Shown piece after piece: positions 37,748-47,223 of a stretch of 64,000 nucleotides of DNA. Position numbers and translations under genes: made by a program. The DNA lies in assembly GCF_002261335.1 (NCBI RefSeq), contig NZ_NEVL01000002.1:372001-436000 (forward strand). The letters are read 5' to 3'. The DNA comes from Bordetella genomosp. 1. Its GTDB lineage: Bacteria; Pseudomonadota; Gammaproteobacteria; Burkholderiales; Burkholderiaceae_B. Every line of letters begins with the position of its first letter. The first letter of the stretch is position 1. The notes beneath the pieces were generated by a model. That model saw nothing but the letters and a program-made list of their open reading frames with translations, had not been told where the DNA came from and did not search any database.

Positions 37748-39111
37748 GTGAAGCGGGCGTGAGTCAGGCGCCGTCCATCGCGGGCGGCGCGCTCAACCCC
37801 GGCGTCACGCGCCGCGAGGTCTGGGCCTGGGCGATGTACGACTTCGCCAATTCCGGCTACACCACCGTGATCCTCACGACGGTGTTCAGCACCTACTTCG
37901 TCAGCGTGGTTGGCGAGCGGGCCCACTGGGCCACGCTGGCCTGGACCGCGGCGTTGTCGGTGTCGTACCTGGCCATCATGCTGACCATGCCCAGCCTGGG
38001 CGCGCGTGCCGATGCGCGCGCGTCCAAGCGCAGACTGCTCTACACCAGCACGCTGGGCTGCGTGCTCGCCACGCTGTTGCTGACGCAGGCCGGACCGGGC
38101 GACGTGTGGCTCGCGCTGGCCGCGATCGCCGTGTCCAATTACTGCTATTGCATCGGCGAATCCATCATCGCCGCCTTCCTGCCCGAGCTGGCGCGGCCGC
38201 AGGCGCTGGGGCGCGTGTCGGGCTGGGGCTGGAGCTTCGGCTACTGCGGCGGCATGCTCACGCTGGGCCTGTCGCTGGCGCTCGTCACCTGGGGCGAGGG
38301 CCGCGGCATGGGCGCGACCGAATACGTGCCGTGGGTGATCGTGATCACCGCGGTGATGTTCGGCCTGGCGGCCTTGCCTTCCTTCTTTCTGCTGCGCGAA
38401 CGCGCGGTGCCGCATGCGGTCACGCTGCAGGCGCCGAACATGCTGGGCCGCCTGGCGCGAGCCTGGCGCGATACCGGCGCGCACTATCCCGAATTCCGCC
38501 GGCTGCTGTTCTGCGGCTCGGCCTACCAGGCCGGCATCGCGGTCGTCATCACGCTGGCCGCCGTCTATGCCGAACAGGTGATGGGCTTCGGCATGCCGCA
38601 GATCATGCTGCTGGTGTTCACGGTGAACATCGGCGCGGCGATCGGCGCCTTCAGCTTCGGCTACGTCCAGGATCGCATCGGTCACAAGCGCGCGCTGGCG
38701 ATCACGCTGGCGGGCTGGATCGTGATGGTGCTGACCGCCTACATGGCGGTCACGGTATCGGTGTTCTGGGTGGCCGCCGTGCTGGCCGGGCTGTGCATGG
38801 GCACCAGCCAGAGCGCCGGCCGCACCATGGTGGGCGCGCTGGCGCCGCCGGGGCGCCTGGCCGAATTCTTCGCGCTCTGGACCTTCGCGATCCAGCTCGC
38901 CGCCGTGGTGGGGCCGCTCACCTACGGCATCGTCACCTGGCTCACGGCGGGCAACCATCGCCTCGCGATCCTGGTCACGGGCCTGTTCTTCGTGGCCGGC
39001 CTGCTGCTGCTGGCGCGCGTCGACATGGCGCGCGGCATGGCACGGCGCGAGGCGGCGGTGCCGCCGTCGTCCCTCCCGCAGGCAGCGCACCCGGCCGGGC
39101 CGGCGGGGTAG
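37744..39111 (+). CDS. MFS transporter, Atg22/UMF1-like
   Basis: A 455-residue permease with about 12 helices. MYDFANSGYTTVILTTVFSTYF (family start MYDFANS) and the SQSAGRTMVGALAPPGR motif mark the Atg22-like (UMF1) group. Yeast Atg22 exports amino acids from the vacuole. Bacterial substrates are mostly unknown. It is coupled to the preceding gene by a 4-base overlap. It may move propionate or a related acid, but that is only inferred from the operon. Confidence 0.85.
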   Translation: MSEAGVSQAPSIAGGALNPGVTRREVWAWAMYDFANSGYTTVILTTVFSTYFVSVVGERAHWATLAWTAALSVSYLAIMLTMPSLGARADARASKRRLLYTSTLGCVLATLLLTQAGPGDVWLALAAIAVSNYCYCIGESIIAAFLPELARPQALGRVSGWGWSFGYCGGMLTLGLSLALVTWGEGRGMGATEYVPWVIVITAVMFGLAALPSFFLLRERAVPHAVTLQAPNMLGRLARAWRDTGAHYPEFRRLLFCGSAYQAGIAVVITLAAVYAEQVMGFGMPQIMLLVFTVNIGAAIGAFSFGYVQDRIGHKRALAITLAGWIVMVLTAYMAVTVSVFWVAAVLAGLCMGTSQSAGRTMVGALAPPGRLAEFFALWTFAIQLAAVVGPLTYGIVTWLTAGNHRLAILVTGLFFVAGLLLLARVDMARGMARREAAVPPSSLPQAAHPAGPAG

Positions 39112-39321
39112 CGCGATCGCTCGTACGGCGGGCCCCAGGCGGGCCCGCGCCGTTCAAGCGGGCGTTATCCATGGCTGCTATCCTAGAACTTGGCTCACCA
39201 TGCGGCACCGATTCTGCGACGCTTCCCCCGCTTCGAGCGTAAGGTGCCAGTAAGAGCATGGCGATACGGTTGCGTGTCGGCAAAAACGGCAGCACCAAAA
39301 TCACTATTCGGAGACAAAACC

Positions 39322-41301
39322 ATGTCGAATGCCATCCAATCCGTCCTGGTCGAAACCCGCGTCTTCCCGCCGCCGGAAGCGGCCGTGAAGGGCGCTGCCA
39401 TTTCCGGGATGGACGCCTACCGCGCGCTCTGCCAGGAAGCCGAGCAGGATTTCGACGGGTTCTGGACGCGCCATGCGCGCGAGAACCTGCAATGGACCAA
39501 ACCCTTCACCCAGGTGCTCGACGAGTCCGACGCGCCGTTCTACCGCTGGTTCGGCGACGGCGAGCTCAATGTCTCGGCCAACTGCCTCGACGTGCACCTC
39601 ACGAACGGCAACGCCGACAAGACCGCCATCATCTTCGAGTCCGACGACGGCAAGTCCGTGAAGGTCAGCTATCGCGAGCTGCTGGCGCGCGTGTGCCGCT
39701 TCGCCAACGGCCTGAAGGCGCTGGGCTACAAGAAGGGCGACCGCGCCATCATCTACATGCCCATGTCGATCGAGGCGGTGGTGGCCATGCAGGCCTGCGC
39801 GCGCCTGGGCGTGACGCACTCGGTGGTGTTCGGCGGCTTCTCCGCCAAGAGCCTCCAGGAACGCATCGTCGACGTCGGCGCCTCGCTGGTCATCACGGCC
39901 GATGAGCAGGTGCGCGGCGGCAAGACCATTCCGCTCAAGCCCGCCATCGAAGAAGCCTTCGCCATGGGCGGCTGCGATGCCGTCACCAAGGTCGTGGTGT
40001 ATCGCCGCACCGGCGGCAAGGTGGCCTGGAAGGAAGGCCGCGACCTCTGGATGCACGATGTCGAGGCCGACCAGCCCGACACCTGCGAGCCGGTGCCGGT
40101 CAATGCCGAGCATCCGCTCTTCATCCTCTACACCTCCGGTTCGACCGGCAAGCCCAAGGGCGTGCAGCATGCGTCGGCCGGCTATCTGCTGTGGTCGCTG
40201 CTGACCGTGAAGTGGACCTTCGACGCGCGCGCCGACGACGTCTACTGGTGCACGGCCGACGTGGGCTGGATCACCGGCCACACCTACATCACCTACGGCC
40301 CGCTGGCCGCCGGCCTGACGCAGGTCGTGTTCGAGGGCGTGCCCACCTATCCCGACGCCGGCCGCTTCTGGGACATGATCGCGCGCCACAAGGTGTCGGT
40401 GTTCTATACCGCGCCCACCGCCATCCGTTCGCTCATCAAGGCCGCGGAAGCCACCCCGACCACCCACCCGAAAAACTACGATCTGGATTCGCTGCGCATC
40501 ATCGGCACGGTGGGCGAGCCCATCAATCCCGAGGCGTGGATCTGGTATCACAAGAACGTCGGCCGCGAGCGCTGCCCGATCGTGGACACCTGGTGGCAGA
40601 CCGAGACCGGCGGCCACATGATCACGCCGCTGCCGGGCGCGACCCCGCTCAAGCCGGGTTCGTGCACGCTGCCGCTGCCGGGCATCGCCGCGGCCATCGT
40701 CGACGAGACCGGTGCCGACGTGGAGCAGGGCAACGGCGGCTTCCTCGTCATCAAGAAGCCGTGGCCCTCGATGATCCGCACCATCTGGGGCGATCCCGAG
40801 CGCTTCAAGAAGAGCTACTTCCCGCCCGAGCTGCGCGGCTATTACCTCGCCGGCGACGGCGCGCAGCGCGACGCCGACGGCTACTTCTGGATCATGGGCC
40901 GCATCGACGACGTGCTCAACGTGTCCGGCCACCGCCTGGGCACGATGGAGGTCGAGTCGGCGCTGGTGGCGCACGAGCTGGTGGCCGAGGCCGCCGTGGT
41001 GGGCCGTCCCGACGACACCACCGGCGAAGCCGTGGTGGCATTCGTGGTGCTCAAGCGCGCGCGTCCGGAAGGCGAGGAGGCGCAACAGATCGCCAAGCTG
41101 CTGCGCGACCACGTCGCCAAGGAAATCGGCCCCATCGCCAAGCCCAAGGACATCCGCTTCGGCGACAACCTGCCCAAGACCCGCTCGGGCAAGATCATGC
41201 GCCGCCTGCTGCGCGTGGTGGCCAAGGGCGAAGAGGTCACGCAGGACGTGTCCACGCTGGAAAACCCCGCGATCCTGGACCAGTTGTCGAAATCGTTGTG
41301 A
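39322..41301 (+). CDS. acs: acetyl-CoA synthetase
   Basis: A 659-residue enzyme that activates acetate to acetyl-CoA via acetyl-AMP. It has [15 protein letters not shown], the [16 protein letters not shown] motif with the acetate-pocket Trp, [16 protein letters not shown], and the regulatory Lys in [11 protein letters not shown]. Length (about 650) is typical. GGAGAC precedes the ATG. It has its own promoter region (about 200 bases after the MFS gene) and a strong terminator, so it is monocistronic, a paralogue of prpE 2 kb upstream. Confidence 0.95.
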   Translation: MSNAIQSVLVETRVFPPPEAAVKGAAISGMDAYRALCQEAEQDFDGFWTRHARENLQWTKPFTQVLDESDAPFYRWFGDGELNVSANCLDVHLTNGNADKTAIIFESDDGKSVKVSYRELLARVCRFANGLKALGYKKGDRAIIYMPMSIEAVVAMQACARLGVTHSVVFGGFSAKSLQERIVDVGASLVITADEQVRGGKTIPLKPAIEEAFAMGGCDAVTKVVVYRRTGGKVAWKEGRDLWMHDVEADQPDTCEPVPVNAEHPLFILYTSGSTGKPKGVQHASAGYLLWSLLTVKWTFDARADDVYWCTADVGWITGHTYITYGPLAAGLTQVVFEGVPTYPDAGRFWDMIARHKVSVFYTAPTAIRSLIKAAEATPTTHPKNYDLDSLRIIGTVGEPINPEAWIWYHKNVGRERCPIVDTWWQTETGGHMITPLPGATPLKPGSCTLPLPGIAAAIVDETGADVEQGNGGFLVIKKPWPSMIRTIWGDPERFKKSYFPPELRGYYLAGDGAQRDADGYFWIMGRIDDVLNVSGHRLGTMEVESALVAHELVAEAAVVGRPDDTTGEAVVAFVVLKRARPEGEEAQQIAKLLRDHVAKEIGPIAKPKDIRFGDNLPKTRSGKIMRRLLRVVAKGEEVTQDVSTLENPAILDQLSKSL

Positions 41302-41358
41302 ACGCAACCTGTCGCGCCGCCGTGTTCGGCTGGCGTACCGCGACAGGCGCATAATGGC

Positions 41359-41394
41359 AAACCTGCACGGGCTGTTCCGTGCAGGTTTTTTTTT
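41359..41394 (+). terminator. terminator after acs
   Basis: A perfect 12-bp stem AAACCTGCACGG / CCGTGCAGGTTT with a GCTGTT loop and a run of nine T. Confidence 0.92.
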
Positions 41395-41412
41395 CGTCGC
41401 CAGGAGTGGGCC

Positions 41413-42288
41413 GTGAGTCGCGCGGGTTTCGACCGTACCGGGGTGTTGTTGATGCTGGGCACGGTCCTGGTATGGGCCGGCAGCTGGATCGCCATGAAGC
41501 TGGTGGTGCCCTACATCGGCCCCTATGACTTCGTGGTGGTGCGCTACCTGAGCGGCGCCGCCGTGCTGTTCGCCGTGTTGGTCTTCACCGGCCGGCCGCT
41601 CGCGATGCCGCCCTGGAAGCTGACCGTCGCGGTGGGCCTGACCCAGACCGCGTCGTTCCAGGGCTTCGTGCAGACCGCGCTGGTGACCGGGGGCGTGGGC
41701 AAGGTCTCGCTGATGGCCTACACCATGCCGTTCTGGGTAGTGCTGTTTGCCTGGCTGCTGCTGGGCGAACGCCCGACCTGGCGCCATTGGGCCGGCATCG
41801 CGCTGGCCGCGCTCGGCCTGATCTGCTTCGTCGAGCCCTGGGCCGGCGTGGGCGACATCGGCCCCGTCGTGCTGGGCGTGGCGAGCGGCCTGTGCTGGGG
41901 CCTGGGCACGGTGTTTTCCAAGCGCATGTTCGAGCGGCACCGCCCCGACATCATCACCTTCACCGCCTGGCAGATGCTGATCGGCGGGCTGGCGATCACG
42001 CCCATCGCGCTGCTGGTGCCGCAGATCGAGGCCCGCTGGGGCTGGCAGCTCTGGACCGGCATGACCTATATCGTGCTGATCGCGTCGGCGCTGGCCTGGC
42101 TGCTGTGGCTGGCCGTGGTGCGGCGCCTGCCGGCCTCGGTGGCCGGTCTGTCCAGCCTGGGCGTGCCGGTGGTGGCGATGCTGCTGGCCTGGCTGATCCT
42201 GCACGAGCAGCCCAACGGCGCCGAGCTGTCCGGCATGGCGCTGATCCTGGGCGGTATTCTGGTGGTGAGCCGCGCCGCGCGGTCCTGA
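41413..42288 (+). CDS. EamA-family (DMT) transporter
   Basis: A 291-residue, ten-helix drug/metabolite transporter of two EamA repeats (about 8-135 and 150-285). WAGSWIAMKLVVPYIGPYDFV (start of the first repeat) and the AWLLLGERPTWRHWAGIALA end are typical. It starts with GTG, supported by CAGGAG 6 bases upstream. Substrates of such exporters are often amino acids. It is followed by threonine aldolase after 41 bases, so export of an amino acid such as threonine or a cytotoxic analogue is plausible but unproven. Confidence 0.88.
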   Translation: MSRAGFDRTGVLLMLGTVLVWAGSWIAMKLVVPYIGPYDFVVVRYLSGAAVLFAVLVFTGRPLAMPPWKLTVAVGLTQTASFQGFVQTALVTGGVGKVSLMAYTMPFWVVLFAWLLLGERPTWRHWAGIALAALGLICFVEPWAGVGDIGPVVLGVASGLCWGLGTVFSKRMFERHRPDIITFTAWQMLIGGLAITPIALLVPQIEARWGWQLWTGMTYIVLIASALAWLLWLAVVRRLPASVAGLSSLGVPVVAMLLAWLILHEQPNGAELSGMALILGGILVVSRAARS

Positions 42289-42329
42289 GATTTTCTGATG
42301 TTGTCCGGCAACGGGTTTGAGAAGGAACG

Positions 42330-43355
42330 ATGATGATCGATTTGCGCAGTGATACCGTGACCCGCCCCTCCGAGGGGATGCGCGAGGCCATGATGCGGGC
42401 GCCGGTGGGCGACGACGTGATGGGCGACGACCCGACCACGCGCGAGCTCGAGGCCGTGCTGGCCGAGCGCGCCGGCAAGGAGGCCGGGCTCTATTGCCCC
42501 TCGGGCACGCAGAGCAACCTGGTCGGCCTGATGGCGCATTGCGGCCGTGGCGATGAATACCTGGTGGGCCAGCTCGCCCACACCTACAAATACGAAGGCG
42601 GCGGCGCCGCGGTGCTGGGCAGCATCCAGCCGCAGCCCATCGAACACGCCGCCGACGGCTCGCTGCCGATCGAGAAGCTGGCCGCCGCGATCAAGCCGCT
42701 AGACGATCCGCACTACGCGCGCACGCGCCTGCTCGCGCTCGAGAACACCTTCCACGGCAAGGTGATTCCGCAAGACTACATCCTGCGCGCCAGCGCGTTC
42801 GCGCGCGAGCACGGCCTGGGCGTCCATCTGGACGGCGCCCGCGTGTTCAACGCGGCCGCCGCCACCGGCCTGGACCTGCGCACTCTGTGCGAGCCCTTCG
42901 ACAGCGTCTCGATCTGCTTCTCCAAGGGCCTGGGCGCGCCGGTGGGCTCGGTGCTGGTGGGCAGCCGAGCGCTGATCGCGCAGGCGCGCCGTTGGCGCAA
43001 GGTGGTGGGCGGCGGCCTGCGCCAGTCCGGCATGCTGGCCGCGGCCTGCCTGTACGCGCTCGAACACAACGTGGCGCGGCTGGCCGATGACCACGCCAAC
43101 GCCAAACTGCTGGCCGAAGGCCTGGGCGCCATCGCCGGCGTGCGCGTGATCTCGCAGCAGACCAACATGGTGTTCGCCGAGTTCGAGCCGGCGCGCTGCG
43201 AAGGCCTGACCGCCGCGCTCGACGGCCAGGGCATCAAGATGCGTGCGGTCTATGGCGGGCCGACCCGCCTGGTGACGCACCTCGACATCAGCACCGAAGA
43301 CGTGCGCCGCGTGGTGCGCGCGGTGGCCGACTACTGCGCCACGGCCGCGCACTGA
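42330..43355 (+). CDS. ltaE: low-specificity L-threonine aldolase
   Basis: A 341-residue PLP enzyme that cleaves L-threonine/allo-threonine to glycine and acetaldehyde. Features: IDLRSDTVTRPSEGMREAM at the N-terminus (split), GDDVMGDDPT, and Lys199 (PLP Schiff base) in CFSKGLGAPVGS. LHLDGAR-type motif GVHLDGARVFN holds the PLP-binding Asp. ATG ATG at the start: either could be used. Acetaldehyde could be oxidised to acetate for Acs upstream. Confidence 0.93.
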   Translation: MMIDLRSDTVTRPSEGMREAMMRAPVGDDVMGDDPTTRELEAVLAERAGKEAGLYCPSGTQSNLVGLMAHCGRGDEYLVGQLAHTYKYEGGGAAVLGSIQPQPIEHAADGSLPIEKLAAAIKPLDDPHYARTRLLALENTFHGKVIPQDYILRASAFAREHGLGVHLDGARVFNAAAATGLDLRTLCEPFDSVSICFSKGLGAPVGSVLVGSRALIAQARRWRKVVGGGLRQSGMLAAACLYALEHNVARLADDHANAKLLAEGLGAIAGVRVISQQTNMVFAEFEPARCEGLTAALDGQGIKMRAVYGGPTRLVTHLDISTEDVRRVVRAVADYCATAAH

Positions 43356-43397
43356 GGCTCGGCCCGGCCCGCGGCCCGCGGACGGCGCGCGGCGGAC

Positions 43398-44714
43398 TCA
43401 GGGCAGGCCGCGCAGCACGTCGCCCAGCGTGCTGAACAGGCGGGCGATCTGGTCCGGCTCGATGATGAGCGGCGGCGACAGCAGCATGGTGTCGCCCGCC
43501 GAGCGGATCAGGCAGTCGCGCTCCAGGCAGGCCTGGTGCACGGCGAAGCCGCGCTGGCCCGGCTTGCCGTCCTCGGGCGCCAGCTCGATGGCGGCAAGCA
43601 GGCCGATGTTGCGCACGTCCACCACGTGCGGCAGACCCTTGAGCGAGTGGGCCGCGTCCTCCCACAGCGGCGCCAGCTCGCGCGCCCGCTCGAACAGCCC
43701 CTCGCGTGCGGCGATCTCCAGCGTGGCCAGGCCGGCGGCGCAGGCCAGGGGATGGCCCGAGTAGGTGTAGCCGTGGGCGAATTCGATGGCGCTGTCCGGC
43801 CCCTGCATGAAGGCCTCGTAGACCGACTCGCGCACCAGCGTGGCGCCCATCGGAATGGCGCCGTTGGTGAGGCCCTTGGCGCTGGTGATGATGTCGGGCA
43901 TCACGCCGAAGTGGCTGGCCGAATAGGCGCCATCGATGCGGCCGAAGCCGCAGATCACCTCGTCGAAGATCAGCAGGATGCCGTGCCGGTCGCAGATCTC
44001 GCGCAGGCGCTGCAGATAGCCGCGCGGCGGCACCAGCACACCGGTTGAGCCCGCAACGGGTTCCACGATGACGGCCGCGATGGTCGAGGCATCGTGCAGC
44101 GCTACGATGCGCTCGAGCGCATCGGCCAGGTGCGCGCCCCATTCGGGCTGGCCGCGGGTGTAGGCCATCTTCTCGCGGTCATAGGTGTGGGGCAGGTGGT
44201 CGACGAAGGGCAGCAGATTGCCGTAGGCCTTGCGATGCCCGGCGATGCCCGAGACCGACAGGCCGCCGAAGCCCACGCCGTGATAGGCGCGCTCGCGGCC
44301 GATCAGGCGCACGCGCTGCGCGTCGCCGCGGGCGCGGTGGTAGCCCAGCGCGATCTTCAGGGCGGTGTCGACCGCCTCCGAGCCCGAGTTCGAGAAGAAC
44401 ACCTGCGAGAAGCCCTGCGGGGCCACGTCGATCAGCGCATCGGCAAAGCGGAACGCCAGCGGGTGGCTCATCTGGAAGGAGGCCGCGTAGTCCAGGTCGG
44501 CGGCCGTCTGCGAGATGGCGCGCACGATCTCGGGCCGGCCATGCCCGGCATTCACGCACCAGAGCCCGGCAATGCCGTCGAGCACTTCGCTGCCGTCCGG
44601 CCGGAAGTAATACATGTCCTGCGCGCCGCTGAACACCACCGGATTGCGCTTGAAGCGCCGGTTCGAGGTGAAGGGCAGCCAGTAGGCGTCGGGGTTGGGG
44701 AGTTGAGGCGTCAT
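43398..44714 (-). CDS. omega-amino acid:pyruvate aminotransferase (class III)
   Basis: A 438-residue class III PLP aminotransferase of the beta-alanine:pyruvate type. YWLPFTSNRRFKRNPVVFSGA is a BauA-like start. PLP features are FFSNSGSEAVDTALK, the FDEVICGFGR Asp, and Schiff-base Lys280 in ITSAKGLTNG. On beta-alanine it would make malonate semialdehyde, a substrate of MmsA in this window. Other omega-amines are possible. It is divergent in control, sharing a likely operator with the GntR gene immediately upstream on the same strand. Confidence 0.88.
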   Translation of the reverse strand: MTPQLPNPDAYWLPFTSNRRFKRNPVVFSGAQDMYYFRPDGSEVLDGIAGLWCVNAGHGRPEIVRAISQTAADLDYAASFQMSHPLAFRFADALIDVAPQGFSQVFFSNSGSEAVDTALKIALGYHRARGDAQRVRLIGRERAYHGVGFGGLSVSGIAGHRKAYGNLLPFVDHLPHTYDREKMAYTRGQPEWGAHLADALERIVALHDASTIAAVIVEPVAGSTGVLVPPRGYLQRLREICDRHGILLIFDEVICGFGRIDGAYSASHFGVMPDIITSAKGLTNGAIPMGATLVRESVYEAFMQGPDSAIEFAHGYTYSGHPLACAAGLATLEIAAREGLFERARELAPLWEDAAHSLKGLPHVVDVRNIGLLAAIELAPEDGKPGQRGFAVHQACLERDCLIRSAGDTMLLSPPLIIEPDQIARLFSTLGDVLRGLP

Positions 44715-44751
44715 CGGGCATTCCTGCTAACGGGTTTGCGATGGCGCCATT

Positions 44752-44777
44752 TTGTATTAATAAATCAAAAAATACAA
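44752..44777. promoter_or_regulatory. candidate GntR operator before the aminotransferase
   Basis: Inverted repeat TTGTATT-N12-AATACAA in an AT-rich stretch between the aminotransferase and the upstream GntR gene. A similar 26-base site (45806-45831, 18 of 26 identical) precedes the GntR gene itself. Confidence 0.5.
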
Positions 44778-44837
44778 TCGGTGAGTAGACGTGCAAAGGC
44801 ACGGCCGCATGCCGAGCGGCCGGCTGGCCGTGACGGA

Positions 44838-45728
44838 TCAGGAGAGTTGCAGCGAGGTCTTCAGGTGCTGGCGCATGAGTTGCGCGGCCCATTCCTGGTC
44901 GCCGCTTTCGATGGCGGCCAGGATCTGCAGGTGTTCGCGGCTGGAGTCGACCGAGCGCGCCGCGTGGTAGTAGGCGCGGTGCTCTTCGAGGCGGCGCAGC
45001 TGGTTCTGCTGCTGCACCGCCTGCAGGATGTAGCGGTTGCCGGAAAAGCGCGCCAGCAGCTCGTGGAACGAGGCGTTCAGGTCGAAGAAGGCGTGCGCGG
45101 GCATGTCGACCTCGCCCGCGAGCACGGCCTCGTGCGCGGCGCGCATGCGGGCGAGCGCCTGCGGGTCGGCCTGGAAGGTGGGCTCGAGCAGGCCGGCGCA
45201 CTCCACCGTCATGCGGAAGCGGTAGCTCTCTGCCAGCGCCTGCGCGTTGGCCAGCGAGGGCGCGAATTGCCAGCCATGGCCCTTGCGCTTTTCCACCAGG
45301 CCATCGGCCGACAGCTGCACCAGCGCCTTGGCCACCACGCTGCGCGCAGCGCCGTAGCGCGCGATCAGGTCGCGCTCGGAGAAAGTGTCGGGCAGGGCAC
45401 GCGCGGCGCGGTCCTCGACCACGCGGCGACAGAGTTCGTCCTGGGTCGGGCCGGCGGCGTGGCCGGCCAGCGCCGCGGCGTCGGGCGTGCCCGCATTGGC
45501 CACCGTGTAGCCGCTGTTGGGGCGATGGGCGATCAGGCCCTGCTGCGCCACCAGCCGCAGCGCGGCGCGGATGGGCGTGCGCGACACCTGATAGTGCGCG
45601 CACAGCGCCTGTTCGGACAGGTGCGAGCCCTGCGGATAGCGGCCGGCGGCGATGTCGTGCGCCAGGCGGCGGGCCAGGTCGACCTGCAGGGGCGTGGGGC
45701 GGGGCAGGGCGGTGGAAGGAGCGGACAT
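44838..45728 (-). CDS. GntR-family regulator with two winged-helix domains and an FCD domain
   Basis: A 296-residue regulator. A first winged helix-turn-helix spans about 15-75 (LSEQALCAHYQVSRTPIRAAL). A second, similar segment spans about 95-155 (SERDLIARYGAARSVVAKAL, then GLVEKRKGHGWQF). The FCD effector domain is about 165-285, with metal-binding-type residues DLNASFHELLA and SREHLQIL. Most FadR/FCD members have only one HTH, so the duplicate is unusual. It likely represses or activates the aminotransferase next to it. Confidence 0.85.
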   Translation of the reverse strand: MSAPSTALPRPTPLQVDLARRLAHDIAAGRYPQGSHLSEQALCAHYQVSRTPIRAALRLVAQQGLIAHRPNSGYTVANAGTPDAAALAGHAAGPTQDELCRRVVEDRAARALPDTFSERDLIARYGAARSVVAKALVQLSADGLVEKRKGHGWQFAPSLANAQALAESYRFRMTVECAGLLEPTFQADPQALARMRAAHEAVLAGEVDMPAHAFFDLNASFHELLARFSGNRYILQAVQQQNQLRRLEEHRAYYHAARSVDSSREHLQILAAIESGDQEWAAQLMRQHLKTSLQLS

Positions 45729-45805
45729 CGGCAGGCGGTCGCGGTCAGGGGCAGGCGCTATGGTAGCGGAGCCTGGCTGCCGCGGCGCAGTTTTTGGTGC
45801 CGAAA

Positions 45806-45831
45806 TTGTCTTTTTATAAAGAAAAAATCAA
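45806..45831. promoter_or_regulatory. candidate GntR autoregulatory site
   Basis: AT-rich 26-base site starting TTGTC and ending ATCAA, upstream of the GntR gene. It aligns at 18 of 26 positions with the repeat before the aminotransferase. Confidence 0.35.
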
Positions 45832-46176
45832 TCAAGCATGGGCGGCCCGGCTGTCGGCGGGCGCCTGGGCACGTTCCTGCATGCCGTAGTCGCGGATCAC
45901 GCCGGCGATGCGCAGCCGGTAGTCGGCGAACACGCCGGCGCGGCCGCTGGCCTGGGCCGCGCGGTGTTCATCGAGGTTGCGCCAGGCCTGCACGGCGGCC
46001 TCGTCGCGCCAGAACGAGAGCGACAGGATCTTGCCCGGCGTGCTCAGGCTCTGGAAACGTTCGACGGAGAGGAAACCGTCCATCTGGCGCAGGCGCGGCA
46101 CCAGCGTGGCGGCGATGTCGAGGTAGGTGTCGCGCTGGCCTTCGGCAGGCGTGACTTCGAAGATGACGGCAATCAT
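45832..46176 (-). CDS. antibiotic biosynthesis monooxygenase (ABM) domain protein
   Basis: A 114-residue single ferredoxin-like ABM domain. MIAVIFEVTPAEGQRDTYLD is the family start (strand 1), followed by MDGFLSVERFQS and the ILSLSFWRDEAAVQAWR strand-helix block. Such proteins are small dimeric oxygenases or heme/quinone-handling proteins. Function cannot be assigned. It follows the SDR gene on the same strand after about 105 bases, perhaps cotranscribed. Confidence 0.82.
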   Translation of the reverse strand: MIAVIFEVTPAEGQRDTYLDIAATLVPRLRQMDGFLSVERFQSLSTPGKILSLSFWRDEAAVQAWRNLDEHRAAQASGRAGVFADYRLRIAGVIRDYGMQERAQAPADSRAAHA

Positions 46177-46281
46177 GGGGCGCTCCGGACGGAAAGCGGC
46201 GCCGCTCGGTGGCGCCTGGCGGAAAGTATCGGCGGGCGCGAGGCGGCACGCTTCGGCGCAGGCCGAAGCGTGGCCTGCGGC

Positions 46282-47130
46282 TCAGTCGCCGGTGCGTGCG
46301 GCGTCGATCAGCGCGCGGTAGCCTTCGCGCGAATCCGGCCAGGCCAGCGCCAGGCCGCAGCGGCGCAGCCGCGCGTTGCGCAGGCGCTTGCTGCCCACCG
46401 CCGCCGGCGCGGGGCCCTCGGCGGGCGCCGGTGCGCCCAGCATGCGCGCCAGGTCGGCGTACAGCACGTCGAGCGGCAGCGGCGTGTCGTCGGCGCCGAC
46501 GTAGCAGGCCTCGGCTTCGGGCAGGTGCAGCAGGTGCGCGACCGCTGCGGCCGCGTCGTCGATGTGGATGCGGTTGGCCCAGTGCGGCGGCGTGCGCGGC
46601 GCCGCAGCCTTGCCCGCGCGCAACCGCTCGAGCAGCTGTACGCGGCCCGGCCCGTACAGGCCGGCCAGCCGCAGCGACACGCTGCTCACCGGTTGCGCCC
46701 GCAACCAGGTTTCGGCCTGCAGCAGGATTTCGCCATTGAAGCCCTGGGGCGCCGGCGGCGTGGTTTCGTCGATCCAGTCGCCATGGTGCTCGCCATAGAC
46801 GGCCGACGACGACACGAACACGAAGCGCGCCAGCGCCGCGTGATCGAGCGCGGCCATCAGGTTGGCCAGGCCGTCGAGGAACACCGCGCGGTAGCGCTGC
46901 GGCTCGCGTCCGCCCGGCGTGGGCAGGTAGGCGACGCGGGTGATGCCGGCCGGCAATTGCGCGAGGGAGGCGGGATCGGCCAGGTCGGCGGCGATCCAGC
47001 GCAGCCCGGCCGGGCCGTCGGCCGGCGGCGAGCGGCGCAGGGCCCAGACCTCGTCGCCGCGCGCCAGCAGGCGTTGCGCGGCGCGCATGCCCAGGTCGCC
47101 GCAGCCGGCCAGCAAGATGCGCTCAGTCAT
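46282..47130 (-). CDS. SDR-like NAD(P)-binding protein, atypical (YeeZ-like)
   Basis: A 282-residue extended-SDR Rossmann protein. The nucleotide motif is LLAGCGDLGMRAAQ (GxGDxG, close to YeeZ rather than GxxGxxG). The SSSAVYGEH motif supplies Ser and the first Tyr, but no YxxxK pair follows where expected (NGEILLQAE instead). RLAGLYGPGR and HIDD motifs of epimerases are present. It may bind NAD(P) without classical SDR chemistry. A terminator separates it from etfQO upstream. Confidence 0.8.
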   Translation of the reverse strand: MTERILLAGCGDLGMRAAQRLLARGDEVWALRRSPPADGPAGLRWIAADLADPASLAQLPAGITRVAYLPTPGGREPQRYRAVFLDGLANLMAALDHAALARFVFVSSSAVYGEHHGDWIDETTPPAPQGFNGEILLQAETWLRAQPVSSVSLRLAGLYGPGRVQLLERLRAGKAAAPRTPPHWANRIHIDDAAAAVAHLLHLPEAEACYVGADDTPLPLDVLYADLARMLGAPAPAEGPAPAAVGSKRLRNARLRRCGLALAWPDSREGYRALIDAARTGD

Positions 47131-47144
47131 GTATCGCTCCCATT

Positions 47145-47177
47145 GAAAACGCCTGCCGGAGGCGATCCGGCAGGCGT
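47145..47177 (-). terminator. terminator after etfQO (minus strand)
   Basis: An 11-bp stem ACGCCTGCCGG / CCGGCAGGCGT with a 7-base loop. On the minus strand it is followed by TTTTC. Confidence 0.7.
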
Positions 47178-47223
47178 CGTGGCAGGCGGGGCGGTGCGCG
47201 CCGTCGCGGGCGCGCGCCGTCCG

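Noticed and set aside
39304-42204. Long antisense frame across acs and the EamA gene
   Set aside because: Same GC-driven shadow. It crosses the acs terminator and has no recognisable domain.
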